64,000 nucleotides of DNA, taken from NCBI GenBank assembly GCA_029721435.1, contig CM056576.1:61337876-61401875 (forward strand). Direction: 5' to 3'. The notes beneath the pieces are model-generated. The model worked only from the letters and a program-made list of their open reading frames with translations, was not told where the DNA came from and made no database searches. Both the position numbers and the translations under genes were made by a program. The stretch's first letter is position 1, and each line of letters opens with the position of its first letter. Source of the DNA: Gymnothorax reevesii (Eukaryota; Chordata; Actinopteri; Anguilliformes; Muraenidae). This document shows positions 20,204-32,790 of the stretch, piece by piece.

Positions 20204-21312
20204 CCTAATTGCACCTATCTAAATGCGCTTATATTCACATCAATACGGTAGCTAGGACGTCTCTGGCGTGACGCTGCTCTGATCAACTGGTCCACTTCTG
20301 ATACCGGGAAGCGCATTCGCGGTCTTCATTTTGAAGAGACCCGCGGAATATTTGGGTGCCGAAGATTCTTGAAGAAATATAGCTGCGGAGGACGTACGAT
20401 GCTGTTGTGTTATTTTACCTGATTCATTGTTTTGGAAGGTTTACCACCAGTTTAAAAGAATGGGCAGGCTAGTTAGTCCAGCTATTTACTAGTTCTTTAA
20501 CACAATGTAGTTAGCTAATCACCAAGCAGTTTGCGTTGCAAGGCGTAGCTTTGCTCAAGCAAGCGGTCCTGTTTGTTTTTTAGCTAAAATGTTTTAAACC
20601 GTTCATTCGAGCATTTAACGCAAATTGTAACGTGAACCGGGACAACATTCCGGTTATCACTTCATGTCGACTGCTACCCTGTCAAATGGCTTGCTAATAG
20701 TTAGCCGCTTTGTGGAATTTTAGTTTCGGTCTCCTTTAGAAATGTAGTCTAATTCTTTGCAAGATGACACAGAGCCAGCTAGAGTAGCTTCAGTTTAAGT
20801 TAAAATTAACTTTAAGATTATCTCTCGCGTGCAGAAGTCGGTCGCTAGCTTGCCGTCAGCAAGCAAAGCATGTACTGTAAACGTATGCGTTAGCCTATCA
20901 AACGCCAAGTTGATTTATTTAGCTTGCTAAATAGCTCACCATTTAACGTGACCGCAACAATTCGTCGAGTGGTAAAATCGTCAGCACATCAATTCTTTGT
21001 TCACACTGGTTTGTTTAGCTCCTATAGGAAGGATTTGTGTTTGCTTAACGTTGGGTCAGTTGGCTCCTGCAGTGGGTTATCTGACCGTGTTGTTCCGCGA
21101 ACTTGAACATTTGACTTGTAAAATCGACGTGCGCTAACTTGTGAACTAATCGTAGCTAACCGTAAACATGTTAACAAGTCAACTCTTTGTTTCTGCCATT
21201 TTCAGACTAGTTGGTCTCAAATGACGAAGGATTTGCGTTGACAAATGATCTTGACGGCATATGTGAGAAAAAAACTAAATCGATTTTATTTTCCCTATCT
21301 TAACTTGTTTTA
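20204..21312 (+). promoter_or_regulatory. smc6: Presumed smc6 promoter, 5' UTR exon and first intron
   Basis: The stretch before the first coding exon loses the recognisable transposons and contains CpG-rich pieces near 20250-20400 (GACGTCTCTGGCGTGACGC, CATTCGCGGTCTTC). This fits a TATA-less housekeeping promoter. A polypyrimidine tract and acceptor (TTGTTTTAG at 21304-21312) directly precede the exon with the start codon, so at least one untranslated exon must lie upstream. A possible donor is GAC|GTACGA near 20394. The transcription start is not determined. Confidence 0.45.
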
Positions 21313-21451
21313 GAATTGAAAGATGTCAAAACGGAAGCATGGGTCCGCTGACGGGGGCAATAACAAAAGAGCCCGGTCTGAAGCTGGGGAGGATGAAGAA
21401 GACGTAGTTGGACCAAGTCAAGCCACTGTCCCGACAGCTCCTTCAGTGAAG
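21313..21451 (+). CDS. smc6: smc6 first coding exon (start codon at 21323)
   Basis: Smc6 pairs with Smc5 in the SMC5/6 complex, a nuclear ATPase that acts in recombinational repair, replication-fork stability and chromosome segregation. The exon runs from an acceptor (TTTTAG|AATTGAAAG) to a donor (GTGAAG|GTACAG). Coding begins at 21323 and gives 43 residues: MSKRKHGSADGGNNKRARSE, then an acidic stretch, ending PTAPSVK. It closes in phase 0. This Lys/Arg-rich then acidic leader precedes the ATPase head in vertebrate Smc6. The identification rests on the downstream exons, which join in frame. Confidence 0.9.
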
Positions 21452-21505
21452 GTACAGTCGAGGCATCCATCAGGGATTACGTTACTCAGACGGAGAGCCA
21501 AAGTA

Positions 21506-23092
21506 CAACCCCGATTCTAAAATAGTTGGGACAAAGTTTGAATTGTGAATAAAATCAAAACGCAATGACTTTAAAATCACAGCAGCTAGTATTTTATTCA
21601 CAATAGAGCAGAGATCACAGCAAATGTTGAAACTGAAATTTTACAATTTTATCCACAAAATGAGCTCATTTCAAATTTGATGGCTGCTGTAGGTCTTAAA
21701 GTTGGGACAGGGGCCTGTTTACCATGGTGTAGCATCCCCTCTTCTTTTTAACACCGAGTGGAGGTGTCTGGGCATTGAGGAGCCAAGTTTCTTGAGTTTA
21801 GCCATTGGAATTAGATCCCAATCTTGTTTAATACAGGCGTCCTGCTGCTGGAGAGTTTTGGGTCTTGTTCGATGGACTGTTCATTTAATTATGCGCCAAA
21901 TGTTCTCAATCGGTGAAAGATCAGGACTGCAGGCAGGCCAGTTCAGCACACAGACTCTTCTACTACGAAGCCAATGCTCTTGTAATGGCTGCAGTATGTG
22001 GTTTTACATTGTCCTGTTGAAATAGGCAAGGCCTTCCCTGGAATTGATGTTGTCTTTAGGGGAGTGTATGTTGCTTTTAAACTTGTATATACCTTTCAGC
22101 ATTCATGGTGCTTTTTAAAACATGCAAGTGTCCCACACCAGATGCACTAATGCATCCCCGTACCATCAGAGATGCTGGCTTTTGAACTGAACGCTGATAA
22201 CAGGAGGAGTGGTCTTTCTCCTCTTTAGCCCGGAGGACACTACGCCCAAGATTTCCAACAAAAATGTCAAATTTGGACTCGTCTGACAGCAGGACACTTT
22301 GCCACTTTCCTACAGTCCCTTTTTAAATGAGCCTTGGTCCACAGAACACGGCAGTGCTTCTGGATCATGCTCAACAATGACTTCCGTTTTGCATGCTGGA
22401 GGCATCTGTGGATGGCATGGCGGACTGTGTTTACAGACAGTGGTTTCTTGAAGTATTACTGGGCCTGTTTCGAAATGTCAATGATAGAATCACGCCGGTG
22501 AATGATGCAGTGGCGTGTGAGGGCCCGAAGATCACAAGCATCTAGTAAAGGTCCTCGGCCTTGTCCCTTCCACACAGAGATTTTTCCAGTTTCTATGAAT
22601 CTTTTGATGTTATGCACTGTCGATGATAAAACCTTCAAAGCCTTTGCAATTTGACATTGAGGAATATTGTTTTTAAAATATTCCACAATTTTTTTTTACG
22701 CAAGCCTTCACAGGTTGGAGAGCCTCTGGCCATCTTTACTTCTGATAGACTCAGCCTCTTGAAGACATCCCTTTATAGCCGATCATGTTACACACCTGAT
22801 GCCAGTTAATGTAATTACTTGTTAAATGTTTTTTCAGCTGAATCTTGTATATCAATTGCTTTTTCAGCCCTTTTTTCCCTGTGTCCCACTTAACTTTTTT
22901 GAGACGTGTTGCAGCCAGAAAATTTGAAATGCGCTCATTTTCTGGATAAAAATGTAAAATGTCTGTATCAACATTTGAAATGTTCTCTATGTTCTATTGT
23001 AAATAACATTGGCTCATGTGATCTGAAAGTCACTGCATTTTGATTTTATTCACAATTTGCTCTTTGTCCCAACTATTTCGGAATTGCGGTTG
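21506..23092 (-). mobile_element. Decayed Tc1/mariner-like element, 1587 bp
   Basis: TA dinucleotides (21504-21505 and 23093-23094) flank inverted repeats of about 75 bp beginning CAACCCCGATTC and ending GAATTGCGGTTG. The minus strand holds a degenerate transposase. The N-terminal helix-turn-helix (QIAKALKVLSSTVHNIKRF) is in the open segment 22456-22686; later blocks around 21980-22330 (SDESKFDIF) are recognisable but frame-broken. Length and layout match a once-autonomous Tc1-like element. It lies in smc6 intron 1, opposite to the gene. Confidence 0.85.
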
Positions 23093-23094
23093 TA

Positions 23095-25638
23095 CAAGAA
23101 AATAAATACTTTGTTCTACAAAGGCACACATGACGAGGTATTTTCTTGCATGGCAACGGACGGTGACCCAGATATGAATTAAAACAAAAGGGATACTCAT
23201 GCCTTTGCTCCATTTCGCAGAAGTGTCTGACCTGTTTTATTTGTGAGTATAATATTTACTCAGCTTTAGGTCGTCTTGCAGGATTAACAAAGAATGCGCA
23301 TGCCTACCAGAGCTCCAGAAATGGGGCTTGCCCGCACGCCGACGCTGGTCAACATTGATACCAGAGACACTAGATGAAGGAAGACCAGTCTTCCCCAATA
23401 CACCCCCATTGTAAAAAAAAAACTGGTCACACTTCCTGTCTCCTAAGGGCATATTTAACTTCCTGTTCTGGTACAGAGAACGTAAACTTGAATGAGTCAA
23501 ACAGCTGGAAACGCATTCGTGTATGCATTCCTGTTCCGAATTTCACACCACCTTGGCTGGTGGTGCTGCGAGAAAGAACGGCATCCAACATGATGAACAG
23601 TAAGCAAACCTGCAAAGAATATGTCAATTTTCTTCTCTTTTACTGAAATAAACTTATACCTTACCAATGTAATACGTATTTATATTGCTATTTGAGCTCC
23701 GATAGTCGAGATATTTCCAAAAAAGGAGTCTGTTTCAAGCCAAAATAAGTATGCGTCAACAGTAAATGCTATCTGAAGACATCATTTATGGTTACTGTAC
23801 GTGTTTTCAAGGGTCTCTAGGTTTCGTGTATCTATTGTAACCCGCACTTTCCCCGTTCTAGACGTGAACTTGTTTGCATGTTCTCGGCCTGTCCAGATCA
23901 GTCGGGAACGAGGAGTCGCAGAAGTATTTTGCGTGTTCTGCTTGCAATAAATGTTGGAATACAGAAGCGTCTTATATCTGCAAAGTAAGCATGTTACGAG
24001 CCTATTAGCCCATAGGCCCGGTGCTTAACCCCGGTTTCTGTGGCATGAATTGACTCGGAGTATTACTTCCAGTCCATCGCAGGTACACCCCCCCCCAAAA
24101 TGCAAAATCAGGTAGCCCGCAAATGTTACAAAGAAAAACATTTTTCTGACATTTAAAGGCACTTCTATTGCACGGAGTAAAATTTGGTAATGTTTATTTG
24201 CAGAAAAAAACATCTTTCTAAAATTCAAAGATGAACTCCCATGACTTATGACCAGTTACCACACTGACCTAGGGGACAACAGCAGGTAATTTGTGAGGAA
24301 AAGAAGTTGAATAATGCTAAATAATGCTTCTATTTGTTGTACAGGTGATTTTAGAACAGTGCAGTCAAGTATAAAATTATAAATTCTCCTGTCAAGCTTT
24401 GCAACTGTTACCCAAAACCACTCTCCTGCAAATCTACAGTTCTGCTCATTTGCATGCACTTTCTTTGATAATTCTGAACCCCATCTTCCATCACAATCTT
24501 TAGCAAAAACTGGTCTTTGACACTGCATTTTCCTTTCTGATCGGACTTTGCATTAGCTAGCTATTTGGCTAGCAAGAACAGAGTCGGCAAATTTGATATG
24601 GCTCAGGATGAATGAGAGATATACATGCTGCCAGTACTTGAAATGAGCGTCGCCAAAACGCAAACTAAGGAGTTCCACTTCCTAGCGGTTAGATTACCAA
24701 TTATAAAAGAATACTTATGAAATTTGATATCAGGCTGTACCATTTTTGATAATTTACCTTGGTGTCAAAGAGCAGTGAAGTTTCTTGCTAGAAGAGAGCC
24801 AGCCGCTACACTAACTGCAGTAATTTTTATTGAACTATGAATATGCGCACAATACGTTCACGTTTGTAATATGAGCTCATAAAATTCTTCACAAAGGATG
24901 ATGGTGATTGCCTCATTTTCGAATTCACTTTCCCTTAGATTGTTTAGTTACTTCCGGTTTGTTTGTGCCATGAGTTTTGTTCACTAGATCGCCCAAGCCT
25001 GAATTGAAGTGTGTGCTGCGGTCTGGCTCTTGGTCTTTGTTTGCCACGGTACTTCATGAAAAAGACTTGCGTTCTCACCTGTTCAAGAAACGTGAAAGTT
25101 ACCTGTAGTAGGCCTTAGATATGACCAAAATGGTTGTGTCCACAGGGAAGTAAACAAATTTTTAATTTTGACCAAATTAAAATGTATAAAATTGCTGGGA
25201 TTTTTCGTTGTGTCAACCTCGTCAGTAGTTTAGGCTGTCTGGATGTATTTCGGGTTGTCTGGACAACCGGATAACCGCTCATTTCGAACTCTGATTGTAT
25301 ACTGTTTTAAGCCAATTTATACATCGACTCTCAAGTGTATGTAACTTCCACCCACTTGGGCTTGCCGATCATCATTTAAGAGGCCCCTGAAAAGACTGGA
25401 AAGTGCATCAGCCTGGAAGTGTTCCACTGCGGGTAAACAGCAGATGGTGCTGTTACTATTGGTCATTAAAGGTCTTGCATCCCACGGAAGCAGGATTGCA
25501 GGAAATGCTTCAACCTCTGAATCTGTTTGCAGCTGGCATGTAAAAAGCATTTTGATTTATGTTTGCTTTTTCAAATATATGTGTGATTCTTTGATATGAT
25601 GTGAAGGCATGTTCAGTATTGTTTTTCGTCTGTTTCAG
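23095..25638. other. smc6 intron sequence without recognised genes
   Basis: No gene or clear repeat was recognised. Minor features are a poly(C) run near 24089 and AT-rich stretches. Short ORFs here are not supported. Confidence 0.4.
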
Positions 25639-25756
25639 ACCGCTGGAGAAGTGGGTTTAGTTGAAAGCATTTTCCTGAAAAACTTCATGTGTCACTCTTT
25701 GCTTGGGCCTTTTCCTTTTGGGGACAATGTCAACTTTGTCGTTGGAAACAATGGAA
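25639..25756 (+). CDS. smc6: smc6 coding exon 2 (start of the ATPase head)
   Basis: Bounded by TGTTTCAG|ACC and GGAA|GTAAGT. It encodes residues 44-82, from [20 protein letters not shown] to NFVVGNNG, and leaves one base for the next exon (phase 1). The segment is the first beta-sheet of the SMC head and the first half of the Walker A loop. LKNFMCH is strongly conserved in Smc6 proteins. Confidence 0.95.
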
Positions 25757-26142
25757 GTAAGTCCATTTATGTGCTCAACAGAGGTTTTGCAATTTAACGT
25801 AGCTCTGATCTTCTCACTTTGCAACGTGGCATCACTTTTGATAATTTCTGCTTTAAGTGCATATTGCAAGTTTTTTTTTTTTTTTTTCCAAAATTCATGA
25901 TCTGTCCTAAAAATAATAATTTTAAGGACTAATGTTGGACTTAGATTTTACATGGCATTAGCAGAAATCAAGTGGGTTTTTTTTTTTTTTTTTTTTTTTC
26001 CTTTCCCCCCCAAAACACGTGGTATGGCTTAGCTAGAGGGGGAAGCTGAACCTGCATTAATGCATTTGAGTGGTGGCAATTTGTGAATTGGAACTAGGTT
26101 TTTTTTTTTCCCAGTTGGTTTTCTTTACTTTTTGCGTGCAAA

Positions 26143-26362
26143 ATGGTGAATTATTGTGTTTTTGCTGGTTGCTCAAACACTCGCCTTTCGGGACATCATG
26201 TCCACCTCTTTCCTGACAGGAAAAACGGCCTGGGTACATTTTGTTCAGGCAGGGAAATAAGACTTCACTGCATCACCGGAGACTAAAAATGCGGTTATTT
26301 GTGAAGCATATTTTACTCAAGAAGACTACATTTCAGGCAAATTGATGGAGTTTGAGATGTGA
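26143..26362 (+). pseudogene. THAP-domain relic (P-element-like transposon)
   Basis: ATG at 26143 begins MVNYCVFAGCSN, the typical start of a THAP zinc finger (C-x4-C), followed by HVHLFPD. The frame stops near 26280 and recognisable sequence resumes in another frame (AVICEAYFTQEDYISG through KLMEFEM). There the canonical C-x2-H is C-x2-Y. THAP domains bind DNA in P-element-type transposases and in domesticated THAP proteins. The stop and the lost His mark it as dead. Confidence 0.7.
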
Positions 26363-26483
26363 TGGTGAAGCCGAAAGAACTTGAGGCTAATAGCAGGTGC
26401 TGCTCCGTTCGTATGTGCAGCCTGTGTTGGCTGATGGCATTGGCTAACAGTTACCACACAAGCACCTGTCAGAAATCAGGACA

Positions 26484-28378
26484 GAGCTGCCGGATAGCTC
26501 ACTCGGTTAAAGCATCGCATTGCGAAGCAGAAATGACTAGGGATGCACCGAAATGAAAATATTTGGCCGAAACCGAAAATGAGAAACACTTGGCCAAAAA
26601 CCGAAACGCCGAAAGAAATTATTTTGCCAATTTTTAGTACCATTTCATTTATGGCTATGACTGTGTACTTGTCTGACCAAAGGTCAAGGCATTGCAATAG
26701 CATAAATTAATATTCGCGCTTCAAAGAATAAATCAATTACAAAATTATGAAAATATTTATTTAGCAGTGACATTCCAACAAAGCACAATATAAAATAAAA
26801 TTATCAATAAAATGTTTAACTTGGCCCCACTCATGAATAACCTACAGGCCTATAACTGACTGGCCTATTACCGGCTGCTGAAAAATTGTAAAATATGTTA
26901 CGTGACAACAACAGCAGCTCACTGATTGGTCAGAGAGAACTAACCAATAGAGAACAGATAGACAACTCACTTCTGCATGATCGGTAGGAAATGGGCTTCA
27001 CTTTCCATCACTGAAACAGGTCTTCAGATTGTGGTTTTGAAATGTGTGTTGTTTTAGGCAGCTTGATAAATATACTGTGCGTTGCCTTACCTTTCAAACA
27101 AGGTTGCGTTTGTTCACTGAAGCTGCTGCATTTATGAAATGCGCTTCTTTGTCCGTGATCCTGTTCGTAGCAAAATTAGAAGCAACGGTGTTGTGTCCTA
27201 TTATGTTTCCCCAATTCCCCTTGAGAAAGTTATTATGCTGCCCCTATTCTGTGAAAATTGCACGGAGAATAATTTTACTGTGCTGATGAAGCATTTTATT
27301 CTCAGGAAAGGTAAATGTATCACAGATGAAATGACGCATCCTAAAGTGATACATTTTAATACTCTACCATCTCCCGCGATTTGCGCGTTTGCCACGTTTT
27401 TGCCTTCACTTTCAAAGTGAAATGTTAAATGACGCCTGCATGTGAAGCTAATAAACAATAACTGTTTTATCGTGTTATTTGCTTCTTTGTTATGAAGGAA
27501 AAATCCGTGTGTAGGGATTCCATATTTTTCCAGGGGTTGTAGTTACATTATGGAATACTGATGGTACACAAATGCCTTGACAATATATTGCCATTTTCTA
27601 TGAACACTCTATGCCTTTTTATGGATATCATTGCTTTGCGTTTTTATGTGGTACGTATTTAATGTGCAACCGAATCGGACACAACACCAGCTGTTATCCT
27701 ATGCCTCAGGACAATGTCAAACAAAAATTGTGATTCAGCACTCGGGGACTTTAGTTCCATAACGTGGTGACGGTGGTACGCGTCCCCTTATTTAAAACAT
27801 ACAGACAGATGCGCGCTGGCCGTGGTTTTTGTTTGCGTTATCAAAACATTCTGTTTCGGTTGTATTGTTTCGGTGTTAAGTCTTTCGGCCGAAAACTGAA
27901 AATGCATTTTTTTGCCTTTTTCGGCAAAAATGACTTTCACAGCGCAGGTTCGTGCCCCCGTTGTACCATCCGGCAGTGGTCAGCAGCTTTCAGAGAAGTA
28001 GCGCGCAATTGGCTATTGCTCTACAGGGATGCAAATTGGGAAAGGTCTGCCGGGAAAGGTAGTAGAAGTTGCTTAGTTCGTTCCTTAGGCGCCTCTTGTT
28101 GGCCAGACACGCGCTCGTCAGGAAGATTCTCAGCTTGTTCGTGTCCGGGTATCCTCTGCCTTCGTGCTGAACTTGCGACGATTCAACCAATGAGTGTACA
28201 AGAAGCGGTGGCTGACAGGCGCGTGCTTCGAGGAAAGCCTTGAGCTATCTTTACCCTATTGAGTTGGCAACAGGGGGTCGCATATGCAAAAGCCTTGTAC
28301 ATGGTTCCCCAATTGGACATTCCAGATTTGGGTGGGAATTGAGATGCCAAATTTTTGATTAAAAAAAGAAAGAAAGAA
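26484..28378 (+). mobile_element. tRNA-derived SINE, split by a hAT-like insertion
   Basis: The head GAGCTGCCGGATAGCTCACTCGG (26484-26538) continues at 27936 and runs to a poly(A)-rich tail near 28345-28378. It belongs to the same family as the intact copy at 35763-36261, sharing GTCCGGGTATCCTCTGCC and TTCCCCAATTGG. It is more diverged than that copy. The tRNA-like part contains A- and B-box-like sequence for polymerase III. Confidence 0.85.
26539..27927. mobile_element. hAT-like element inserted in the SINE (8-bp TSD)
   Basis: The 8-bp duplication AAATGACT (26531-26538 and 27928-27935) flanks a 1389-bp body starting AGGGATGCACCGAAATG with repeated GGCCGAAAACCGAAA. The right end has related CGGCCGAAAACTGAAAATG sequence but not a clean inverted copy, so the right terminus is probably degraded. 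The long AT-rich interior has no intact transposase. Confidence 0.7.
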
Positions 28379-28429
28379 AAAATCAAAAAAGACTTTCATT
28401 TATCTTAAAGACTTCCATTTAAATGATTA

Positions 28430-28770
28430 AATACCAGTGTAATACAACCCCAGAGAGATAGAGGTTTTGGGATCGTCTACATATCTCCTCTCTCTCCTCA
28501 GCACTACAACACGGTTGAATAGTGCAGATGTTACACAATACCAGGGTTTGATCTAAGCATTTTTTGCCTCAAGCCAGTCGGACTGGTGACCGCCCACAGA
28601 ACAGGGGTGACCCGTAAACGGGCCAAGAGGCTGCAGGTCTTCAATCCTACCAAGCAGAAGCTCACCTGAAAGCACTGATTTAATCAACTGATCTAGGCCT
28701 GCACAACTGATTAGTTGTGTCAGGTGCGCTTCTGCATTGTTGGACACCCCTGCCACAGAAGATTTTGCAA
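28430..28770. repeat. Interspersed repeat with GTTGGACACCCCTG end
   Basis: The text AGGCTGCAGGTCTTCAATCCT...CAGGTGCGCTTC...TTGGACACCCCTGCC resembles a common fish dispersed repeat. Termini and class are not determined. The interval 28771-30052 shows nothing recognisable. Confidence 0.4.
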
Positions 28771-30052
28771 TCCCAATTGAAAATGACTAAAATATCTTGT
28801 GAAATGTAATGGCACAGGCATTCATTAAAATACTTTGTATAAATCAAAAATATATTTAAATAAATGAAAAACACAAAGTGTAACTAAAACAAATTATTTC
28901 ATACATCTTGTGTTCAATGACTGCCCAGCCAAAAAAGTTCCCACCTGGATTTAACTCGGCTCACTATCTGCCAAGACAACAGCCATTAGTGTATTTATAC
29001 ACATGGGCAAAAAAGAGAAACATAACATTACTGTAAAGAATGGGAAAGTAACGTTGATCGAAAGGAATGGGCACTCTGACAAGGTGGACGTGAATAAAAT
29101 CCCTTGCAAAATATAGAGTTCCGGTTCTTATATTAGCTAGCCCCCTTTGCAAACCCTGAAAGGAATATGTTGCAAGTAAAGAACTCAGACCTCGGATGTT
29201 GATTACTTGTTATAAAGACGCTGCCAGAGCCCAAACAACTGACTTAGCCGATGACCAGCAGAAAGTACTGAACTCCGAGGAGCCAAAAACTTCCATTGCA
29301 TTTCATGTGTCTGTAATGCTGTAGTTAATTTATCGGAGTAAGCCTGCTGGCTGGCAGTGAAACTGAAGCGTTTAATATGCGTGTACGAGTTCATTTGCAT
29401 GTGCGTGAACTACCGCCCCCTAAAACACAATATTTCTTTGTTAGCGAGTTCAGCAAATTTTCTTTTAATAGCAGTGTCTTCCCCTGTAGGCTGTCATCAT
29501 TTAGTGACTCCTGGTATTTAGTGACTCCTGGTATACTTGAAAGGCTAGAAATTTTTACTGATGAGAGCTAGCTCATAGTTAACCGTTGAAGGTTAATATG
29601 ATGTGCTTAAACAAAGAAAATGATTAATAGCTGAAGCTTTGGTACATGTATTTGGATCGTTTTTTGAAATATGGTTGAGCTTATCTGGTTGCTCGAACAA
29701 ATTTTCACCCTTCACGGATCTCAGGCAAGTGCGAAGATCCAGCCCTGCGATATGAGTAATGTTCCTGCCAGTATATTGTCCATGGAAGGTTTATTTGGGA
29801 CAGTTACTTTTTTCTATATTGCGACCTGACAAGAACTATCTATCATTAGCTGTTGCTAATGGTGGTCATGAGCTAATATTGGCTATAGCTTTATTCACAA
29901 GGACACCTGCCCAAATCTCCATTCATTCTCCTCACACCGTAGCTTTTTTTCTCTCCTGTGGCCATGGGATCTGATTCCTGGCTCCTCTTCTCACACACAC
30001 CTGACAGGCTCAAAATTATATGCGAATGGGCCGTCACATTCAATTAAACAAG

Positions 30053-30257
30053 AGTTTGTCACTAAAGTGACTATATCCCCCGCCGTTAGGTCACCAAAAC
30101 CGACTGGTGTCTGCGCATTCCCAGCAGGAAGGTTGGTACCAAAAAGAATTGAAATGGGTTGAATCCTTCTTGAGATATCGCGCTGACAATGTTCGAGACG
30201 GACGGAGCTGAATACTATATCCCCCGCTTCGCGCTAAACGCGCGGCGGGGGATAAAA
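30053..30257 (-). mobile_element. Hairpin repeat, inverted copy of 61117-61333 (Helentron-like)
   Basis: This segment is the reverse complement of 61117-61333 over about 205 bp, with the same ends (AACAAGAGTTTGTCACTAAAGTGAC and the CCCCCGC...GCGGGGG hairpin). The (GTCC)n core has shrunk to GACGGACGGAG here. Non-autonomous Helentrons have terminal or subterminal hairpins around a GTCY core, so that class is inferred. Confidence 0.6.
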
Positions 30258-30610
30258 AGACGTTTCAGCCTCTTCAGCACTGAAGTCCATCTTTTCTAAT
30301 TGTTTAAATCTGCTGTGTTTCCCTTTTGTGACGTGGTGGCTGGTCAGTCTTTTTCTTTGATGCAGAAGTGAAATTTCTCAGAAAAATGCATTATTGTGCC
30401 AATGCAGTGAATATTAAAGTATTTTTTTCACCAAAATTATTACTCGAACTTATTTTCCTATGCTCTGATTTAGTGGGTACTTCAGCTTCCAATATGCACT
30501 TTAAATCAACATTGTACTAAAATCCTGAGTGTGCAGATTCTAACAATCGTTGGGCACACTAACAGTGTAGTTGACTCATTAGCAATTTGTGCTGTCCAGC
30601 AATTTTTTTT

Positions 30611-30656
30611 AATTTATTTTTTATTTATTTATTTATTTATTTATTTATATATATAT
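30611..30656. repeat. (TTTA)n/(TA)n microsatellite
   Basis: About ten TTTA units followed by a short TA run, directly upstream of smc6 exon 3. Confidence 0.9.
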
Positions 30657-30734
30657 GTTCTTAAGGAGAATAATTTTAAGAATATGTTTGCAGTGTCCTG
30701 ATTGGGATTTGACTTTGATACATTTGCTTTAAAG

Positions 30735-30840
30735 GTGGAAAGAGTGCAATCCTCACGGCTCTTATTGTTGGACTGGGAGGAAAAGCAACTGCAACAAACA
30801 GGGGATCTTCTCTTAAAGGATTTGTGAAGGAAGGAGAAAG
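30735..30840 (+). CDS. smc6: smc6 coding exon 3 (completes Walker A)
   Basis: Acceptor TTTAAAG|GTGG and donor GAAAG|GTAGCT. With the base carried over it encodes [20 protein letters not shown] and [14 protein letters not shown], completing GNNGSGKS (residues 79-86), the ATP phosphate-binding loop. [11 protein letters not shown] is diagnostic of Smc6. The exon leaves two bases (phase 2) for exon 4. Confidence 0.95.
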
Positions 30841-31369
30841 GTAGCTCAACTACTTTAACACTAAGTTTATTTTCATTCACATAATTCTTTGTCAATTAAT
30901 GTTTCAAAGGTACTTACCTAGGTATTAATGCTGTAGCAGCTACGATACATTGTCTCTGGGAACACTTCAGGTTGACATGAAATTATATTCAGGGTGCAAT
31001 GGATCAAAAAACTCACGGTTCGGATCGTATCACGGATGTTAGTCATGGATCAGATCACTTTTCGGATCAACAACGAAAAAAAGACAAGACAAATATAACT
31101 TTCCTCCATTTATTTTATAAAACACTTCTGCCCATCAAATAAAAAAAAAACAAAACTTTAAGTTATGTAAAAACAAATTATAGTGCAATTTAAGGCATGA
31201 TACCTCCTTCTTTTAAAAATGGACCACAAATGAAAAACAACTTAAAGTGCACTAAGCCATGATACTTGGACAGTGGTGAATTAAACATTGACAGTGATTT
31301 AAAAACTATAGCCTATGTCCACATCATCAAAAAAAGAAGAAAAGAAAGAAAAAACAAAGCACACCTCTG

Positions 31370-31530
31370 CTTATTTTAAATTCTTTTTCAGAAAGATTTG
31401 GATGTCTACATTGTCCTGGGAGAGTGTAGACCTCTTTGCGGTCACTATATCCCCTGCAATAGAGAATACCCTCTTGCTAGGCACTGTGAGATATCATCTC
31501 GCCATCTCGGCAGTGTGGGGGTATTTACAC
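31370..31530 (-). pseudogene. hAT transposase C-terminal dimerisation domain, relic
   Basis: The minus-strand translation gives VPSKRVFSIAGDIVTAKRST, then LSQDNVDIQIFLKKNLK and a stop. This matches the hATC signature in which SERVFSxAG and a late LxxNVxxLxFLxxN are conserved. An in-frame stop precedes it and no intact upstream domain remains. Confidence 0.75.
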
Positions 31531-32348
31531 TCATTGCTTTTCCACCATGTCAGTTGACCACCATCCACTCGAATGCTGCATTTATAAACTTAAATAGCCA
31601 TTGAACAGCACATATTTGTATGAATGCGTTTGAACCTTTTTTCCTGCAGTGCAACCTAATTTATTTTAAGATTGCACTTCATCAAAATGTTTCCAAAAGG
31701 ATAGGCTACTTTTGCGGTGAAGCGCAGCTGCACACTATGCCGCAAAGGTATAATAATGTCGGCTTTTAAGTTGCTAACGCTCTTGCGTCAAAGCGTTGGT
31801 AATTGAATAATTTAGTAAATTGGTTATTAGTGCATTGTGAAAGTTCACCTTATGGCATGCATTTAAAATCCATTCAAATGCCAGCTATGCATCAAACTTT
31901 CACGTTGTCAAAATCATTAATGGGGTCTTTAAGGTCTGACTTCTGGGAAAGTTGTACGGAGGTTACAATATGAGATTGTATGAACGCCAATTATCCAGTT
32001 AATCATAAACAAAATCTAAACCTTGTCTAAACAACATCCTCAGGAGTATTTGCTACGTAAAATTCTATTAGAATGTAGAATTACAAGAAAATTCTGTTAA
32101 TTGGCGTTTATGCAATCTCATTGAAGCCCTCTACTGACGCAAAGCTTTATATCTTACTTTACCAATTACCATTGATGATTATCTTATCAGTAGTCTACGT
32201 GCTCAGGTATTTAATTCAGCTAACTGTCCCATTCTAAATTAGACACAGGTTGAAAGTTAACCTGCATTACAGTAATGTCTCTGGATGTAGACAGTTTTCG
32301 GATATTATGTTTTTGGTCCGACTGCCGCCGCCGCCGCACTACGTGTTA

Positions 32349-32790
32349 ACGCGATAACTTCAGTAATATTTCAATTACAAATTCCAAATTTTGCACATAA
32401 GTAAGTATCATAAAGTGGAAGAACTGATTTCATTTTGGACAATTTGCGATGTCTAGATTGGCCACCAGGGGCCAAAAACTGAAAAAATCACTGTTCCGCG
32501 GTAATTCAGTAATATTTCAATTACAGATTTCAAGTTTTGCTCATAGGTAAGTATCATAAAGAGGAAGAACCGATTCGATTTTGGACTATTTACGATCTCT
32601 AGATTGGCCACCAGGGGCCAAAAACTGATTTATATGTTAACGCGATAACTGCAGTAATATTTCAATTAGAAATTCCAAGTTTTGCATATATGTAAACATC
32701 ATAAAGGGGAAGAACTGATTCGATTTTGGACAATTTACAATGTCTAGATTGGCCACCAGGGGCCAAAAATAGAAAAAATCACTGTTTTTA
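32349..32790. repeat. Three tandem units of about 150 bp
   Basis: Each unit carries CAGTAATATTTCAATTA, a TCATAAAG-GGAAGAAC block and GATTGGCCACCAGGGGCCAAAAA. Units start near 32349, 32500 and 32639. A related but diverged continuation with GGTCATGACCT motifs runs to about 33130. Confidence 0.8.
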
